From the NCBI GenBank assembly GCA_018266835.1, contig JAFDZP010000005.1, forward strand, positions 610,712 to 674,711: a stretch of DNA of 64,000 bases, given 5' to 3'. This document shows positions 19,883-28,769 of the stretch, piece after piece. The DNA is from Bacteroidota bacterium (GTDB lineage Bacteria; Bacteroidota; Ignavibacteria; Tepidaquicellales; Tepidaquicellaceae). A program made the translations under genes and the position numbers. Within the stretch, counting starts at the first letter, position 1. The number at the start of each line of letters is the position of its first letter. The notes under the pieces were generated by a model that saw nothing but the letters and a program-made list of their open reading frames with translations, did not search any database and was not told the origin of the DNA.

Positions 19883-20695
19883 TTATTGCTTGGATTTTAA
19901 CGGACCTGCAAGTCCCGAGTAATCAGTTAAGTCAACATCAACTGAACCGATTATAATTTTTGAGCTAACCTTCACAGGCATTTTTCTGTCGTCATCTGTA
20001 AGCCATACAGTGATATCACCTTCACTCTTAAACAAACCGCCTTCAATAAAGAACGGCTGGACTTTAATGCATCTGAACTCACCTGCCGAAACTTCAACAG
20101 TTTCTTTACCAAGATACTTAATATCTAGCGGAAAAGTTTTATCGTTATAAAAATTTTGTAAATGAATTACATCATTATTTTTCATACCTGAGTAATCCAG
20201 TGTTCTTGCATAATAAAACGCACTGATACCGTCGTGAACATATTTAGGTATATCAAACTCCCCTTCAAATTTCTTTGGATCTTTTTCACCGGTATAAGTT
20301 TTGACTTTGCCGTAAACCTGATCAAATAAAGCTTCAAAATCTCTCGTGTAATTTCCTTCTTTAATGTGCTGCTCAAATCTCCATGGAAATAACCCCTGCT
20401 GGTCAAGATAACATTTGTAAAAGTCGTTTACTTTATAAACAGAACCGAACGCAGATGACGAGTTTACCGTGAATGTAATATCGTAAACAGGTCTTGCATT
20501 AATTGTTACAAGGTTAGGTGAAATTATCATTTCAGCAGTACCTGCAGTAATGAATCCGTAATTGATTTCAAACGTAAGTTTTTCACCCTGCTTGAATGCA
20601 TTATTTGGAACTGTTCTTAATGTCGTATCCTGCGCAAAAGCAGCAGTTAATGTTGTAAAAATCAGTAAAAATGTTAAAATTATCTTATTTTTCAT
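19883..20695 (-). CDS. DUF3108-family exported protein
   Basis: 270 residues with a clear signal peptide (MKNKIILTFLLIFTTLTAAFAQ). The start of the mature part, FKQGEKLTFEINYGFITAGTAEM, and the later EFRCIKVQPFF segment match DUF3108, a beta-rich periplasmic domain of unknown function found widely in Bacteroidota and Proteobacteria. It is the upstream neighbour of queE (19 bp). Confidence 0.8.
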   Translation of the reverse strand: MKNKIILTFLLIFTTLTAAFAQDTTLRTVPNNAFKQGEKLTFEINYGFITAGTAEMIISPNLVTINARPVYDITFTVNSSSAFGSVYKVNDFYKCYLDQQGLFPWRFEQHIKEGNYTRDFEALFDQVYGKVKTYTGEKDPKKFEGEFDIPKYVHDGISAFYYARTLDYSGMKNNDVIHLQNFYNDKTFPLDIKYLGKETVEVSAGEFRCIKVQPFFIEGGLFKSEGDITVWLTDDDRKMPVKVSSKIIIGSVDVDLTDYSGLAGPLKSKQ

Positions 20696-20741
20696 ATTTT
20701 ATATTTAATACTTAAACTTGGTGTTGCGGGAAATAGTTTCA

Positions 20742-21746
20742 TTATTTTAAAAAATTTCTTGTGGCTTTTAACATTGATTCTATTTGAATAGAATTCATAT
20801 TATCTTCAATTTCAGGCTCCAGTATTACTGTATTCTTACTCAGCGGCTGCCATCGTGTTTTGCTTGCAGGAAGATGATGCGGATAAAATCCGATTATGTT
20901 TTTATTCAACGCTCCTGCAATATGTATGGGACCTGTAGAATTTGAAACGAACAGTTTACTTTTATTTATAAGCACTTTAAGTTCTGAAAGAGTTAACTCT
21001 CCGCAGAGATTAACCAGATTATCTTTTTCACTAATCCCAGCTATCACTGACACAATTTCATCTCTCTCTTCACTCACTCCTGTAAAAATAACTTTTACAT
21101 TTTTAAATTCAGAGTTAAAAGCATTTATATATTCAACAAATTTCTCTTTGGAAAGTTTAGCAGCCGAGCCTTTGCTTGGAATATGTATTATTATATAATC
21201 TGAATTTATATCAAATGATTTCTTAAGCAGCTTATCACGCAAATTTTTAATCTCATCTTCACTGATTTGAAAATTAAACTCAACCGGAAAATCATTTTTA
21301 GAATGAGTTATTGTCTTAAGCAAATTCAGATTATAAACTGCTTCATGTTTCTCAGCAGTTTTTCTGTGCTCGTGATTTCTTTTATTGAATAAATATGAAT
21401 ACCATCTGTAACCCGTCCCGACCCGTATTTTTACTCCCGCTAAAAATGCAGCCAGCGCAATTTCAAATCTCGGATACACATTAATCAGTAAATCAAACTC
21501 ACCTTGTTTAAAAAACTTTTTTAGTTTTGATGAATCATTTAAATCATCTATAAATGCAAATTCATTAATTCCGGGATAATCTTTTATCAGGTCATGCACA
21601 TATTTTTTTACGAGAAAAGTTACTGAAGCATCAGGAAAGTTTTTTTTGATTTGAGTTATTAAAGGAAGTGTGAGAATAACATCTCCAAGGTTGTCGGTTC
21701 TTGAAACAACTATCTTCTTTATATTCTCTTTACTGAAGGTAGCCAT
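20742..21746 (-). CDS. glycosyltransferase family 9 (heptosyltransferase-like)
   Basis: 334 residues with a GT-B fold. VSRTDNLGDVILTLPLITQIKKN is the GT9 N-terminal signature, and the C-terminal nucleotide-sugar site is NLCGELTLSELKVLINKSKLF followed by SNSTGPIHIAGALN. GT9 enzymes transfer heptose onto lipid A-core. Its ATG lies 17 bp inside the upstream LON-domain gene, implying coupled translation. Confidence 0.87.
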   Translation of the reverse strand: MATFSKENIKKIVVSRTDNLGDVILTLPLITQIKKNFPDASVTFLVKKYVHDLIKDYPGINEFAFIDDLNDSSKLKKFFKQGEFDLLINVYPRFEIALAAFLAGVKIRVGTGYRWYSYLFNKRNHEHRKTAEKHEAVYNLNLLKTITHSKNDFPVEFNFQISEDEIKNLRDKLLKKSFDINSDYIIIHIPSKGSAAKLSKEKFVEYINAFNSEFKNVKVIFTGVSEERDEIVSVIAGISEKDNLVNLCGELTLSELKVLINKSKLFVSNSTGPIHIAGALNKNIIGFYPHHLPASKTRWQPLSKNTVILEPEIEDNMNSIQIESMLKATRNFLK

Positions 21747-22359
21747 CGCTTTGAATTATTTGTGATATTCTGTCAGCTTCAACTATCTTCGGCATTACTT
21801 CATCAAAATATTTTAATAGATATGTCAGCCTGTCCTGTTCGCTGTCGATTTCAAGGATTTGCTGGCGCTCCAATAAATTCAATCCGCACTTCTGTGCTAT
21901 GAAAAATGAGACAGATTCCGAGCCGTCAATCCATCTTAGCTCTTCAGGATTTATTTTTTCCAGCGTTCCCTTATATGCTGCATCTATTATTTTATTATAA
22001 CACTCAACTGCTTTATCAAAATCTTCTCTGGCAAATTGGGTGTCGTCTTCAAGATATTTAATTTCTCCCATGAAATAACCTTCGGAAGAAAGATTATAAT
22101 TTTTAAGTTCGTAGCGAGATATTCCTCTTATAACGATATCCATTTCTCCGTTTGGCAGCACATTAAATTTATTCACAACATCTGCAGTAGAACCAATTGC
22201 GCTTATATTATTATTAGACATCAGGTTTATTCCGAACGGCTCATTATTATCCATGCATCTTGTAATCATTATTTTATATCGTTCTTCAAAAATATGCAGC
22301 GGTAATTTTGAGTTAGGAAAGAGGACGAGATTTAGCGGGAACAGCGGTATCTTAATCAT
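21730..22359 (-). CDS. LON-substrate-binding-domain protein
   Basis: 209 residues consisting mainly of the PUA-like N-terminal domain of Lon protease, without ATPase or protease parts. Diagnostic is IPLFPLNLVLFPNSKLPLHIFEERYKIMI at the start. Such stand-alone proteins are common in bacteria but their function is unknown. Overlaps the GT9 gene by 17 bp. Confidence 0.83.
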   Translation of the reverse strand: MIKIPLFPLNLVLFPNSKLPLHIFEERYKIMITRCMDNNEPFGINLMSNNNISAIGSTADVVNKFNVLPNGEMDIVIRGISRYELKNYNLSSEGYFMGEIKYLEDDTQFAREDFDKAVECYNKIIDAAYKGTLEKINPEELRWIDGSESVSFFIAQKCGLNLLERQQILEIDSEQDRLTYLLKYFDEVMPKIVEADRISQIIQSDGYLQ

Positions 22360-22396
22360 TCTTTTGCAATTACTTTAACAGTTCTACAATTGTTTA

Positions 22397-22434
22397 CAAA
22401 AAAAAAAACTTCTGTAATCGAAAATTACAGAAGT
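22397..22434 (-). terminator. intrinsic terminator after iscX
   Basis: ACTTCTGTAAT (22408-22418) pairs perfectly with ATTACAGAAGT (22424-22434) around a five-base loop. A long A-run on the plus strand just left of it gives the U-tract on minus-strand transcripts. It ends the fdx-iscX transcript. Confidence 0.85.
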
Positions 22435-22489
22435 CAGAATTAACTTAAATTCAAAAATTTCTACTGATTTTATTTTACTGGTTCTTATA

Positions 22490-22705
22490 CTACTGATTCT
22501 CTTTCCATTCTTCATACCATGCCATCTGAATTGCTTCAAGTTTTGATTCATTCGATTTAGAAATATCATCATCGAAGTTCTCAAGTCCCTTTATCCATTC
22601 AAGCAAATCGGTAAATCTTATATGCAAAGGATCAGTATCAGGCATTTTCTCATAGAGCGCAATGCCGATATCTTCAGTATCTTCCCATTTGAATTTATCA
22701 AACAT
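22490..22705 (-). CDS. iscX: Fe-S assembly protein IscX
   Basis: 71-residue acidic protein matching IscX/YfhJ throughout: FKWEDTEDIGIALYEKMPDTDP, then IRFTDLLEWIKGLENFDDD and SNESKLEAIQMAWYEEW. In other bacteria IscX binds IscS and iron and tunes cluster assembly. It starts 2 bp after fdx ends. A terminator follows. Confidence 0.92.
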   Translation of the reverse strand: MFDKFKWEDTEDIGIALYEKMPDTDPLHIRFTDLLEWIKGLENFDDDISKSNESKLEAIQMAWYEEWKENQ

Positions 22706-22707
22706 AA

Positions 22708-23067
22708 TTAGTGTGGAATTGTATTAGTTGGTTTTCCTTCATGGAAGAAATATCTTATCTGCTCATTTATCATTGGTATTTCTACAACGATATCTTCGCC
22801 TTCTTCCAGTAATATTTTGCACTGGCATCCTAACCTTGAATCAAGTGTTAAACCTTCTGCTTCATCAAGCTGGTCTGCTTCTTCGTCAGTCATTTCATCA
22901 AAGTTTTTCATTCCTTTTTTTACAATGACGTGGCAAGTGGAGCAGGCGCAGACTCCGCCGCAGTTGTGCTGTAGATCAATATCGTTCTCAAGAGCAATAT
23001 CTAATAGTGACTCTCCGGCTTTTCCTTCAAAGGTTTTGTTATCCGGTAAAAATGTTACTTTTGGCAT
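22708..23067 (-). CDS. fdx: ISC-type [2Fe-2S] ferredoxin
   Basis: 119 residues. The cluster ligands are in HNCGGVCACSTC (Cx5Cx2C) near residue 35 and a fourth cysteine in SRLGCQC. This adrenodoxin-like pattern is the ISC ferredoxin that supplies electrons to IscSU. It lies 3 bp after a small exported protein and 2 bp before iscX, so these three form one transcript. Confidence 0.92.
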   Translation of the reverse strand: MPKVTFLPDNKTFEGKAGESLLDIALENDIDLQHNCGGVCACSTCHVIVKKGMKNFDEMTDEEADQLDEAEGLTLDSRLGCQCKILLEEGEDIVVEIPMINEQIRYFFHEGKPTNTIPH

Positions 23068-23070
23068 AAT

Positions 23071-23445
23071 TTATTTAGATGTAATAGAAATAGAAATTGA
23101 CGTCTGTTCAAATCCTTCGGGCTTCATAACTAATAGTGTTACAATCTTATCATCTTTTTCCCATAAACCGCTTCCGCCTGTATCACCTGAAAGCAATGGT
23201 TCGCTATAAACTTTATAACCTGCTTTCGGCATTTCGGCAGTAAAAAAATTAAAGGCATCTTTTACTGTTTGGTCTGTATCAAACATAAAAACAGTTCCTT
23301 TATCAACCGGTTCAGAACCGTTATAAACTGTTATTTTTGGTTTCGGCAAATCCGCAGGATAATCTGCAGGGAAATTTTTGCCAAGATCTTGTGAGAATGA
23401 AGCTGAAGCTATCAGGATAAAAACAAGTGTGAGAATTACTTTCAT
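23071..23445 (-). CDS. small exported protein, tandem paralogue 3 (unknown)
   Basis: 124 residues with a signal peptide (ends near ASASFSQ). The mature part has DYPADLPKPKITVY, an F.F.TDQTVKDAFNFF segment, MPKAGYKVY and a WEKDDKIVTLLV region. The same order of motifs occurs in the next two upstream genes, so they arose by tandem duplication. Function unknown. Co-transcribed with fdx and iscX (3 bp gap). Confidence 0.7.
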   Translation of the reverse strand: MKVILTLVFILIASASFSQDLGKNFPADYPADLPKPKITVYNGSEPVDKGTVFMFDTDQTVKDAFNFFTAEMPKAGYKVYSEPLLSGDTGGSGLWEKDDKIVTLLVMKPEGFEQTSISISITSK

Positions 23446-23485
23446 TCTTTGTTACGTCTATCTTTGTTTTAGTGTTTAAAAAATT

Positions 23486-23845
23486 TTATTTATAAGCAAT
23501 TACTATAGTAGTTATCTTATCATCTTTTCTTGAGAAAACCACAAAGGCAATTTTATCATCCTTTGCCCAGTTGACCATACCTCCTGCATCACTCATAACA
23601 TTATTTCCCTGTGAGTTCATTACAAACTTATTTTTTTCCATATCAGCTTTTAATGAATCAAATGCAGCCTGCGGACTTAATTCAGATTCAAATGTATAAG
23701 TCACTGCGCCTAATTCTGACGAACTGGAAATAAACTTTGCAGAAACAGGCTTTGGCAGATCCTTCGGATAATCCGATGGAACATCCTGAGCATAAGAAAC
23801 TACGGCTGCTGCCAAGAATATTAATACAAAAAATAATTTTTTCAT
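23486..23845 (-). CDS. small exported protein, tandem paralogue 2 (unknown)
   Basis: 119 residues with a signal peptide ending near VVSYAQ. It shares DYPKDLPKP, a Y.FES segment, KADMEKNKF, MSDAGGMVNWAKDDK and the final TIVIAYK with its two neighbours. No known domain was recognised. It lies 40 bp upstream of paralogue 3 and 14 bp downstream of paralogue 1. Confidence 0.7.
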   Translation of the reverse strand: MKKLFFVLIFLAAAVVSYAQDVPSDYPKDLPKPVSAKFISSSSELGAVTYTFESELSPQAAFDSLKADMEKNKFVMNSQGNNVMSDAGGMVNWAKDDKIAFVVFSRKDDKITTIVIAYK

Positions 23846-23859
23846 ATTATTGTTTTATA

Positions 23860-24366
23860 TTATTTATAAGTAATTACTATAGATGTATTTTTTTTGTCAT
23901 CGTTTACACCGAGCATTAAGCCGACTTCTTTAGCGCCTTTTTTCCAGCCGACTATTCCGCCTTTATCGCTCATTAATACTTCCCCGCCTTCGCCTAAATC
24001 ATAACCGTTCTTTTTCATTTCAGCTTTGTAGAACTCAAGAATATCCTTTACGCTTTGTGTTGATTCAAATGTTACAACTGTTCCTTCAGAACTGTTTAAT
24101 GAACCTAAGCATTTTGCATCTTTCGGCTGAGGAACATCTGATGGATAATTGTTTGGAAGACCTTGTGTAAGACCTAAATCATTTGAGCCTGAATTTCCGT
24201 TATCTTTCGGTGCTTCGCCCGATGATTTATTTTCATTAGAATTTGTCTGCTCTTTTCCTGTTTCAGTTTTTTTATCTGTTGCGTCACTGCCCGTTTTGAC
24301 ATCAACTTTACAACCTACAGCTGTGATAAGAGAAATAACGAAAAGAGTTAAAATTAATTTTTTCAT
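23860..24366 (-). CDS. lipoprotein, tandem paralogue 1 (unknown)
   Basis: 168 residues. It has a lipoprotein signal peptide (lipobox AVGC, Cys19) followed by a disordered Ser/Asn/Lys-rich linker to about residue 65. The C-terminal domain parallels the two downstream genes: NYPSDVPQPKDAK, TFESTQSVKDILEFY, MKKNGYDLG, MSDKGGIVGWKKGAK and SIVITYK. It is probably anchored in a membrane facing the periplasm. Function unknown. Confidence 0.72.
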   Translation of the reverse strand: MKKLILTLFVISLITAVGCKVDVKTGSDATDKKTETGKEQTNSNENKSSGEAPKDNGNSGSNDLGLTQGLPNNYPSDVPQPKDAKCLGSLNSSEGTVVTFESTQSVKDILEFYKAEMKKNGYDLGEGGEVLMSDKGGIVGWKKGAKEVGLMLGVNDDKKNTSIVITYK

Positions 24367-24394
24367 TGTTATGGTTTAATTAAAAATTCTAAAT

Positions 24395-24976
24395 CTAATT
24401 TGAACATCTGACTGCTTCGAACCTGCCGGCAATCCAGCTTTTTGAATCATCCTTAAAGCATATTGCAATCTTTCCTTTTACAACATCGTCAGTCATTTCT
24501 TCTATGAATAAAGCGCAGTTCCACGGAACTGAAATTTTCTTCATGTTATCTTTATCAGTGAAGTGATAATCGGCAACATAACCGTCCATGTTTGCATCAA
24601 AAGTAGTCTTTACAAATTCCCCTTTCGGAATTTCTCCCGATTTTCTCATCAGCTGAACAGCATTATCATTTTCAACATACCCGCATGGCTGACTCGGTTT
24701 TTTATCACCAAAGTTGAATACATTATCTCCGCTGCCTCTCCACTTTTCAAAATTCACATAATCAATTTTCAATTCCTTGCCCTTCAGAAAACCTTTGAGA
24801 GGCATATCCGGAATATCGGCTATGCTAAGCTTTTCCTTCCATTGAAAATCCTTGCTCGAATTTGTAACAGGAGGTTTAACATCATCGGCTTTTTTACAGG
24901 ACTGTAATAACACCATACCTGAAAAAGAACAGACTAATATTAATACCGAGAAGTACTTTTTAATATTAGAAATCAA
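24395..24976 (-). CDS. lipoprotein of unknown function
   Basis: 193 residues with a lipobox (LLQSC, Cys27) after a hydrophobic signal. The mature part begins with a short linker, then a beta-rich domain with IPDMPLKGFLKGKELKIDYV and WNCALFIEEMTDDVVKGKI. I do not recognise the family. It lies between sodB and the paralogue trio on the same strand. Confidence 0.65.
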   Translation of the reverse strand: MISNIKKYFSVLILVCSFSGMVLLQSCKKADDVKPPVTNSSKDFQWKEKLSIADIPDMPLKGFLKGKELKIDYVNFEKWRGSGDNVFNFGDKKPSQPCGYVENDNAVQLMRKSGEIPKGEFVKTTFDANMDGYVADYHFTDKDNMKKISVPWNCALFIEEMTDDVVKGKIAICFKDDSKSWIAGRFEAVRCSN

Positions 24977-25006
24977 TTTTAATCGTTTATCGAATTAAAA
25001 AAAATA

Positions 25007-25633
25007 TTACTTTACAAATTTTTTGAATCTGTCGTTGATTCTTCCCCAATGAAGACCGTTGATAAAGTTATCAATGTACTTTGCTCTTCCGGGACCGTCT
25101 TTATGATAATAAGCATGTTCAAAAACGTCGCAGGCTACAAGAGGAATACCGCCCCAGATTGCTCCGTAATGATGCTCATCAGTTGTGATGTTTAATAATC
25201 TTCCGCTATATAATTGGTCTGCAACAAGAACTCCCCAGCCGGAAAGTTTAGCTGACATACATGCTGCTTTGAAATCTGCCTTCCAGTTATCAAAGCTTCC
25301 GAAGTTATCTTCAATTGCTTTTTTAATTTCAGGTGCGCTGTCAATGTTTCCGTCGCCGCCTAAGTTATCCCAGTAGATATCATGCATTAATGTACCTGCA
25401 TGGTTCCATGTGAATCTTCTTTTCATTTCGCCGAACTGACTGAAGTTACCGTTGGCTCCTGCTTTATCAGCTGTCTCTAAACCTTTTTCGATGTTGTTTA
25501 ATGCTGTAACATAACCTTTGTGGTGAGTGTTATAGTGCCAGTCAGAAGTTTCCGGCGACATAACATCCTTCAGTAAGGTTTTTGCTTCTTCATCTGAGTA
25601 AGGTCTTTTATTGAATTTCCATTCGAATGACAT
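25007..25633 (-). CDS. superoxide dismutase, Fe/Mn family (archaeal-like)
   Basis: Dismutates superoxide. 208 residues with all four metal ligands: H33 (DWHYNTHHKGYV), H84 (LMHDIYW), D169 and H173 (CDVFEHAYY). Gly80 occupies the position of the second-sphere Gln of FeSODs. The usual NAGTPL/NQDSP segment is replaced by DEHHYGAIWGGIP, more like crenarchaeal SODs with histidine there. Metal specificity is uncertain. AAGGAG lies just upstream of the ATG. A terminator separates it from hscA, so it starts a new unit. Confidence 0.88.
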   Translation of the reverse strand: MSFEWKFNKRPYSDEEAKTLLKDVMSPETSDWHYNTHHKGYVTALNNIEKGLETADKAGANGNFSQFGEMKRRFTWNHAGTLMHDIYWDNLGGDGNIDSAPEIKKAIEDNFGSFDNWKADFKAACMSAKLSGWGVLVADQLYSGRLLNITTDEHHYGAIWGGIPLVACDVFEHAYYHKDGPGRAKYIDNFINGLHWGRINDRFKKFVK

Positions 25634-25692
25634 TTTATTCTCCTTTTAATAGAATTAATGAATATATTTAATTAAAAATTGTTTTTAAACTT

Positions 25693-25739
25693 AAAAAAAT
25701 CCTTTGCGTGATACGCCCAGGCCCAAACGCACCGCAAAG
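25693..25739 (-). terminator. intrinsic terminator after hscA
   Basis: On the minus strand CTTTGC (from 25739) pairs with GCAAAG (25702-25707), extended by GTG/CAC, and is followed by seven U (25693-25699 as A on the plus strand). It would end the hscB-hscA transcript and separates it from sodB. Confidence 0.7.
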
Positions 25740-25756
25740 AAAATAAAAAAATCCAC

Positions 25757-27619
25757 TTATAGCTCCATTAACGATTTATCTTTCAAAGCCTTATTAATTG
25801 AATCGTCCATAATTCTCTGAGCCAAAGGAGTCGTTTCTTTATCAAGCTTTTCCTGAATCTGCTTTACCATTTCAGTGTTCTTTGCATCGATGGCTGACTT
25901 CAGTTCATTCAGCATCGAGTTTATCATTTCATTCTCTTTTTTTGTAATAGATTCTTTTCTTGTTTCAAGAACTTTTTCGACAGCGTGAATAAGTCTCTCC
26001 GCATCTGTTTTTGTTTCAATGAAAGTTCTTTCCTTCATATCTGAGCGTGCATTCTTCAATCCTTCGATTATCATTTCTTCAACTTCGTTGTCGGTCAATC
26101 CATAGGAAGGTTTTACTTCTATTTCCTGTTCCTTCTGAGTTTTTAAATCTTTTGCGCGCACTCTTAAAATTCCGTCTGTATCAATTATAAAGCTGACTTC
26201 TATCTTAGGCATTCCAGCAGGCTGAGGTGTAATTCCTTTTAATATAAATTGAGCAAGTGAGCGGTTATCTTTTACAAATTCCCTTTCACCCTGATAAACA
26301 TTTACAACTACTCCCGTCTGGTTATCCATAAAAGTCGTATATGTCTCTTTTTGCTGAGTAGGAATTGTTGTATTGCGGGGAATGAGCACGCTCATTACTC
26401 CCCCTATGGTTTCAATGCCAAGTGAAAGCGGATTCACATCAAGAAGCAAAATATCTTTTCTGTTACCTGCGAGAATATCAGCCTGAACCGCTGCTCCGAG
26501 CGCAACTACATCATCAGGGTCAATATTATTGAACGGCTGCTTGCCGAAAATCTGCTCAACAGTTTTTATAACGAGCGGGACTCTTGTAGAGCCGCCTACC
26601 ATTACAACCGTATCGATATTTTGTAAATCAACTTTAGAATCTTTTATAGCTGTCTTACAGGCAATTTCAGTTTTATCTACAATTGGTTTTATCAGCTCTT
26701 CAAAAACCTCAAGCGTTACTTTTTTGTTTAATCTGAATTTTGAATCAGGAAGCTCTGCATTTATTTCAACTTCATTTACATCTGTTAGTTTCTTCTTAGT
26801 ATCTTCGGAGATTTCACGAAGCTTACTTAAATCCTGCTTGGATAACTTGACATCAATATCTTTTATAAAATAATCCATAAGAGCCTTGTCAAAATCATCT
26901 CCGCCTAAATATGTATCCCCGTGCGTAGCAAGGACTTCAAATATTCCGTCTTTCAATTTTAAAATCGAAATATCAAATGTTCCGCCGCCTAAATCATACA
27001 CTGCAATTATTTTCTCAGCCGAGCCGCTTACATTTTTATCTAATCCGTAAGCCAATGCTGCTGCAGTTGGTTCATTAATTATGCGAAGCACATCAAGACC
27101 TGCAATTTTTCCTGCATCCTTAGTTGCCTGTCTCTGCGCATCATTGAAATAAGCCGGGACAGTAATAACACACTTTTTTATATCGTGACCAAAGAATTTT
27201 TCTGCCCGCTCTTTTAATTCTGCAAGAATGAATGATGATAATTCTATGGGACTGTAATCCTTTTCCGCTAATGTTAATCTTACCAGACCTTCTTTAGCTT
27301 TCTCGCTGATGTTATAAGAAACTAAATGTGAATCTCCCTGAATATCTTCATAGGATTTCCCCATTAATCTTTTTACAGAGTAAATTGTTTTATCAGTATC
27401 CGTTATTAAATGCTTCTTTGCTTCGCTTCCTATTAAAATATTTTTATTATCGTCAATATAAATTACAGAAGGGACGAGTTTATCCTCACCTTTATTAGCA
27501 ATTATTTGCGGAGTTCCGTCTTTAACGTATGCAATAAGCGAGTTAGTCGTGCCCAGGTCAATCCCTACGATAACATCATTTTTTTTCTTGAGCTCTTTTG
27601 GTATTTCTATCTGCAGCAA
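25757..27619 (-). CDS. hscA: Fe-S assembly Hsp70 chaperone HscA
   Basis: Hsp70-type ATPase that helps transfer Fe-S clusters from IscU. The 620-residue protein has [30 protein letters not shown] and [12 protein letters not shown] in its nucleotide-binding domain, with a substrate-binding domain from about residue 395. The length and the start a few residues before GIDLGTTNS fit HscA rather than DnaK, and its neighbour is hscB (6 bp gap). Confidence 0.93.
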   Translation of the reverse strand: MLQIEIPKELKKKNDVIVGIDLGTTNSLIAYVKDGTPQIIANKGEDKLVPSVIYIDDNKNILIGSEAKKHLITDTDKTIYSVKRLMGKSYEDIQGDSHLVSYNISEKAKEGLVRLTLAEKDYSPIELSSFILAELKERAEKFFGHDIKKCVITVPAYFNDAQRQATKDAGKIAGLDVLRIINEPTAAALAYGLDKNVSGSAEKIIAVYDLGGGTFDISILKLKDGIFEVLATHGDTYLGGDDFDKALMDYFIKDIDVKLSKQDLSKLREISEDTKKKLTDVNEVEINAELPDSKFRLNKKVTLEVFEELIKPIVDKTEIACKTAIKDSKVDLQNIDTVVMVGGSTRVPLVIKTVEQIFGKQPFNNIDPDDVVALGAAVQADILAGNRKDILLLDVNPLSLGIETIGGVMSVLIPRNTTIPTQQKETYTTFMDNQTGVVVNVYQGEREFVKDNRSLAQFILKGITPQPAGMPKIEVSFIIDTDGILRVRAKDLKTQKEQEIEVKPSYGLTDNEVEEMIIEGLKNARSDMKERTFIETKTDAERLIHAVEKVLETRKESITKKENEMINSMLNELKSAIDAKNTEMVKQIQEKLDKETTPLAQRIMDDSINKALKDKSLMEL

Positions 27620-27625
27620 AACTTT

Positions 27626-28204
27626 TTAGTGTTTGATTTTTTCGCCGCCAAAAACTTCGGCATCGATTGTATGTATTAAAGTATTAATATAATTTCTTTT
27701 GTGAAGTAATGTCTTCATTTTCATTAACGGTTCGATAGTATCTTCATTTTTCTCAGCTGCATCATCATATTTTTTGAACATAACATTTATATCATTCAGA
27801 ATATTATTTACATCTTCATTCAAATCATTTTTTATCTCTGCAAGCTCATTTACAATTGATTCCTTCCCTCTTTCATCTGCATCGTGATAGCTTTCAATCG
27901 TTTCCTGAATTTCCATCACCTTCATAAGTAAATCGGGAGCGACTGAATTATCCTTTTCCGCAAGTAATTGCGGAGCATCAAGAGCAAGAATATAATTAAT
28001 TCTGGCAATCGGATCCTTTAATGTTTTATATCCCTGATTTATCTGAGAAGAGGTTTCAAGGGCATCTAAATACTTATCTTCGCCCTGATTAAGAAAAAAA
28101 TCCGGATGATTTTTTTTGCTTAAATCATGATAAATTTTTTCAAGCCCTGATGTGTCTATTGTAAGTCTTTTTGGTATACCTAAAACTTCGAAATAGTTTG
28201 TCAT
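27626..28204 (-). CDS. hscB: Fe-S assembly co-chaperone HscB
   Basis: J-domain co-chaperone that delivers IscU to HscA. It has the HPD triad in SKKNHPDFF, and ETSSQINQGYKTLKDPIARINYIL is a typical HscB segment; the C-terminal three-helix domain follows. I place the start at the ATG at 28204 (MTNYFEVLGI). A GTG start six codons earlier (28222) is also in frame. A perfect 11-bp palindrome containing AAGGAGG lies upstream (28229-28251). Confidence 0.88.
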   Translation of the reverse strand: MTNYFEVLGIPKRLTIDTSGLEKIYHDLSKKNHPDFFLNQGEDKYLDALETSSQINQGYKTLKDPIARINYILALDAPQLLAEKDNSVAPDLLMKVMEIQETIESYHDADERGKESIVNELAEIKNDLNEDVNNILNDINVMFKKYDDAAEKNEDTIEPLMKMKTLLHKRNYINTLIHTIDAEVFGGEKIKH

Positions 28205-28228
28205 TGAAAAATTGATAACCACCCCCTA

Positions 28229-28251
28229 CCCCCTCCTTAATAAGGAGGGGG
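28229..28251. repeat. palindrome with embedded AAGGAGG upstream of hscB
   Basis: CCCCCTCCTTA (28229-28239) and TAAGGAGGGGG (28241-28251) form a perfect inverted repeat around one base. It lies between the iscA-side terminator and hscB. Its AAGGAGG is too far (over 20 nt) from the chosen ATG to be a normal ribosome binding site. Confidence 0.7.
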
Positions 28252-28285
28252 AAAAAGGGTAAGACAAAATCGTTATAAAATATAA

Positions 28286-28320
28286 AACCTGATAATCCGC
28301 TGCGGCGGTTTCATCAGGTT
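28286..28320 (-). terminator. hairpin terminator after iscA
   Basis: AACCTGAT (28286-28293) pairs with ATCAGGTT (28313-28320) and an inner GC-rich stem (TCCGC/GGCGG-like) extends it. U-rich sequence follows on the minus strand. It would end or attenuate the iscRSUA transcript before hscBA. Confidence 0.6.
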
Positions 28321-28350
28321 CTAAAAAAATATTTTAAAAATCAGAATTAA

Positions 28351-28728
28351 TTATACGCCGAAGGAGCTTCCGCAGCCGCAAGTTCTTTTTGCATTAGGAT
28401 TGTTAAACACAAATCCTCTGCCGTTCAAACCGTCTGTGAAATCAAGTTCTGTTCCGGAAAGATACAGGTTACTCTTCATATCAATATAAACTTTTACTCC
28501 GTCCTTCTCGATTATATTATCGCCGGGGCGTTCTTCTCCGTCAAATCCCAAAGTATATGTAAGTCCTGAACATCCGCCGCCTTTTATACCGACTCTTAAG
28601 CCGTATTCGCCGGGAATGCTATTTTCTTCCATTATCTTTTTTACTTCGGCAATTGCTTTTTCTGTAATATTAATCTCTTCACTGACCCCTGGAATAAATT
28701 CGGGTTTTACTTCTATCGTTTCTGCCAT
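28351..28728 (-). CDS. iscA: A-type Fe-S carrier (IscA/ErpA family)
   Basis: 125 residues of the HesB/IscA family. The three conserved cysteines are in GGGCSGLTY and the C-terminal CGCGSSFGV. About 18 residues precede the core. A-type carriers accept clusters from IscU and pass them to targets. Position after iscU supports iscA, although erpA-like identity is possible. Confidence 0.9.
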   Translation of the reverse strand: MAETIEVKPEFIPGVSEEINITEKAIAEVKKIMEENSIPGEYGLRVGIKGGGCSGLTYTLGFDGEERPGDNIIEKDGVKVYIDMKSNLYLSGTELDFTDGLNGRGFVFNNPNAKRTCGCGSSFGV

Positions 28729-28769
28729 GTTTCTAAAAGTTAAATTTAGTTTTAGTTTTTGTAAAAGAA

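Noticed and set aside
22384..22584. 66-codon frame overlapping iscX
   Set aside because: It overlaps iscX in another frame and spans its terminator.
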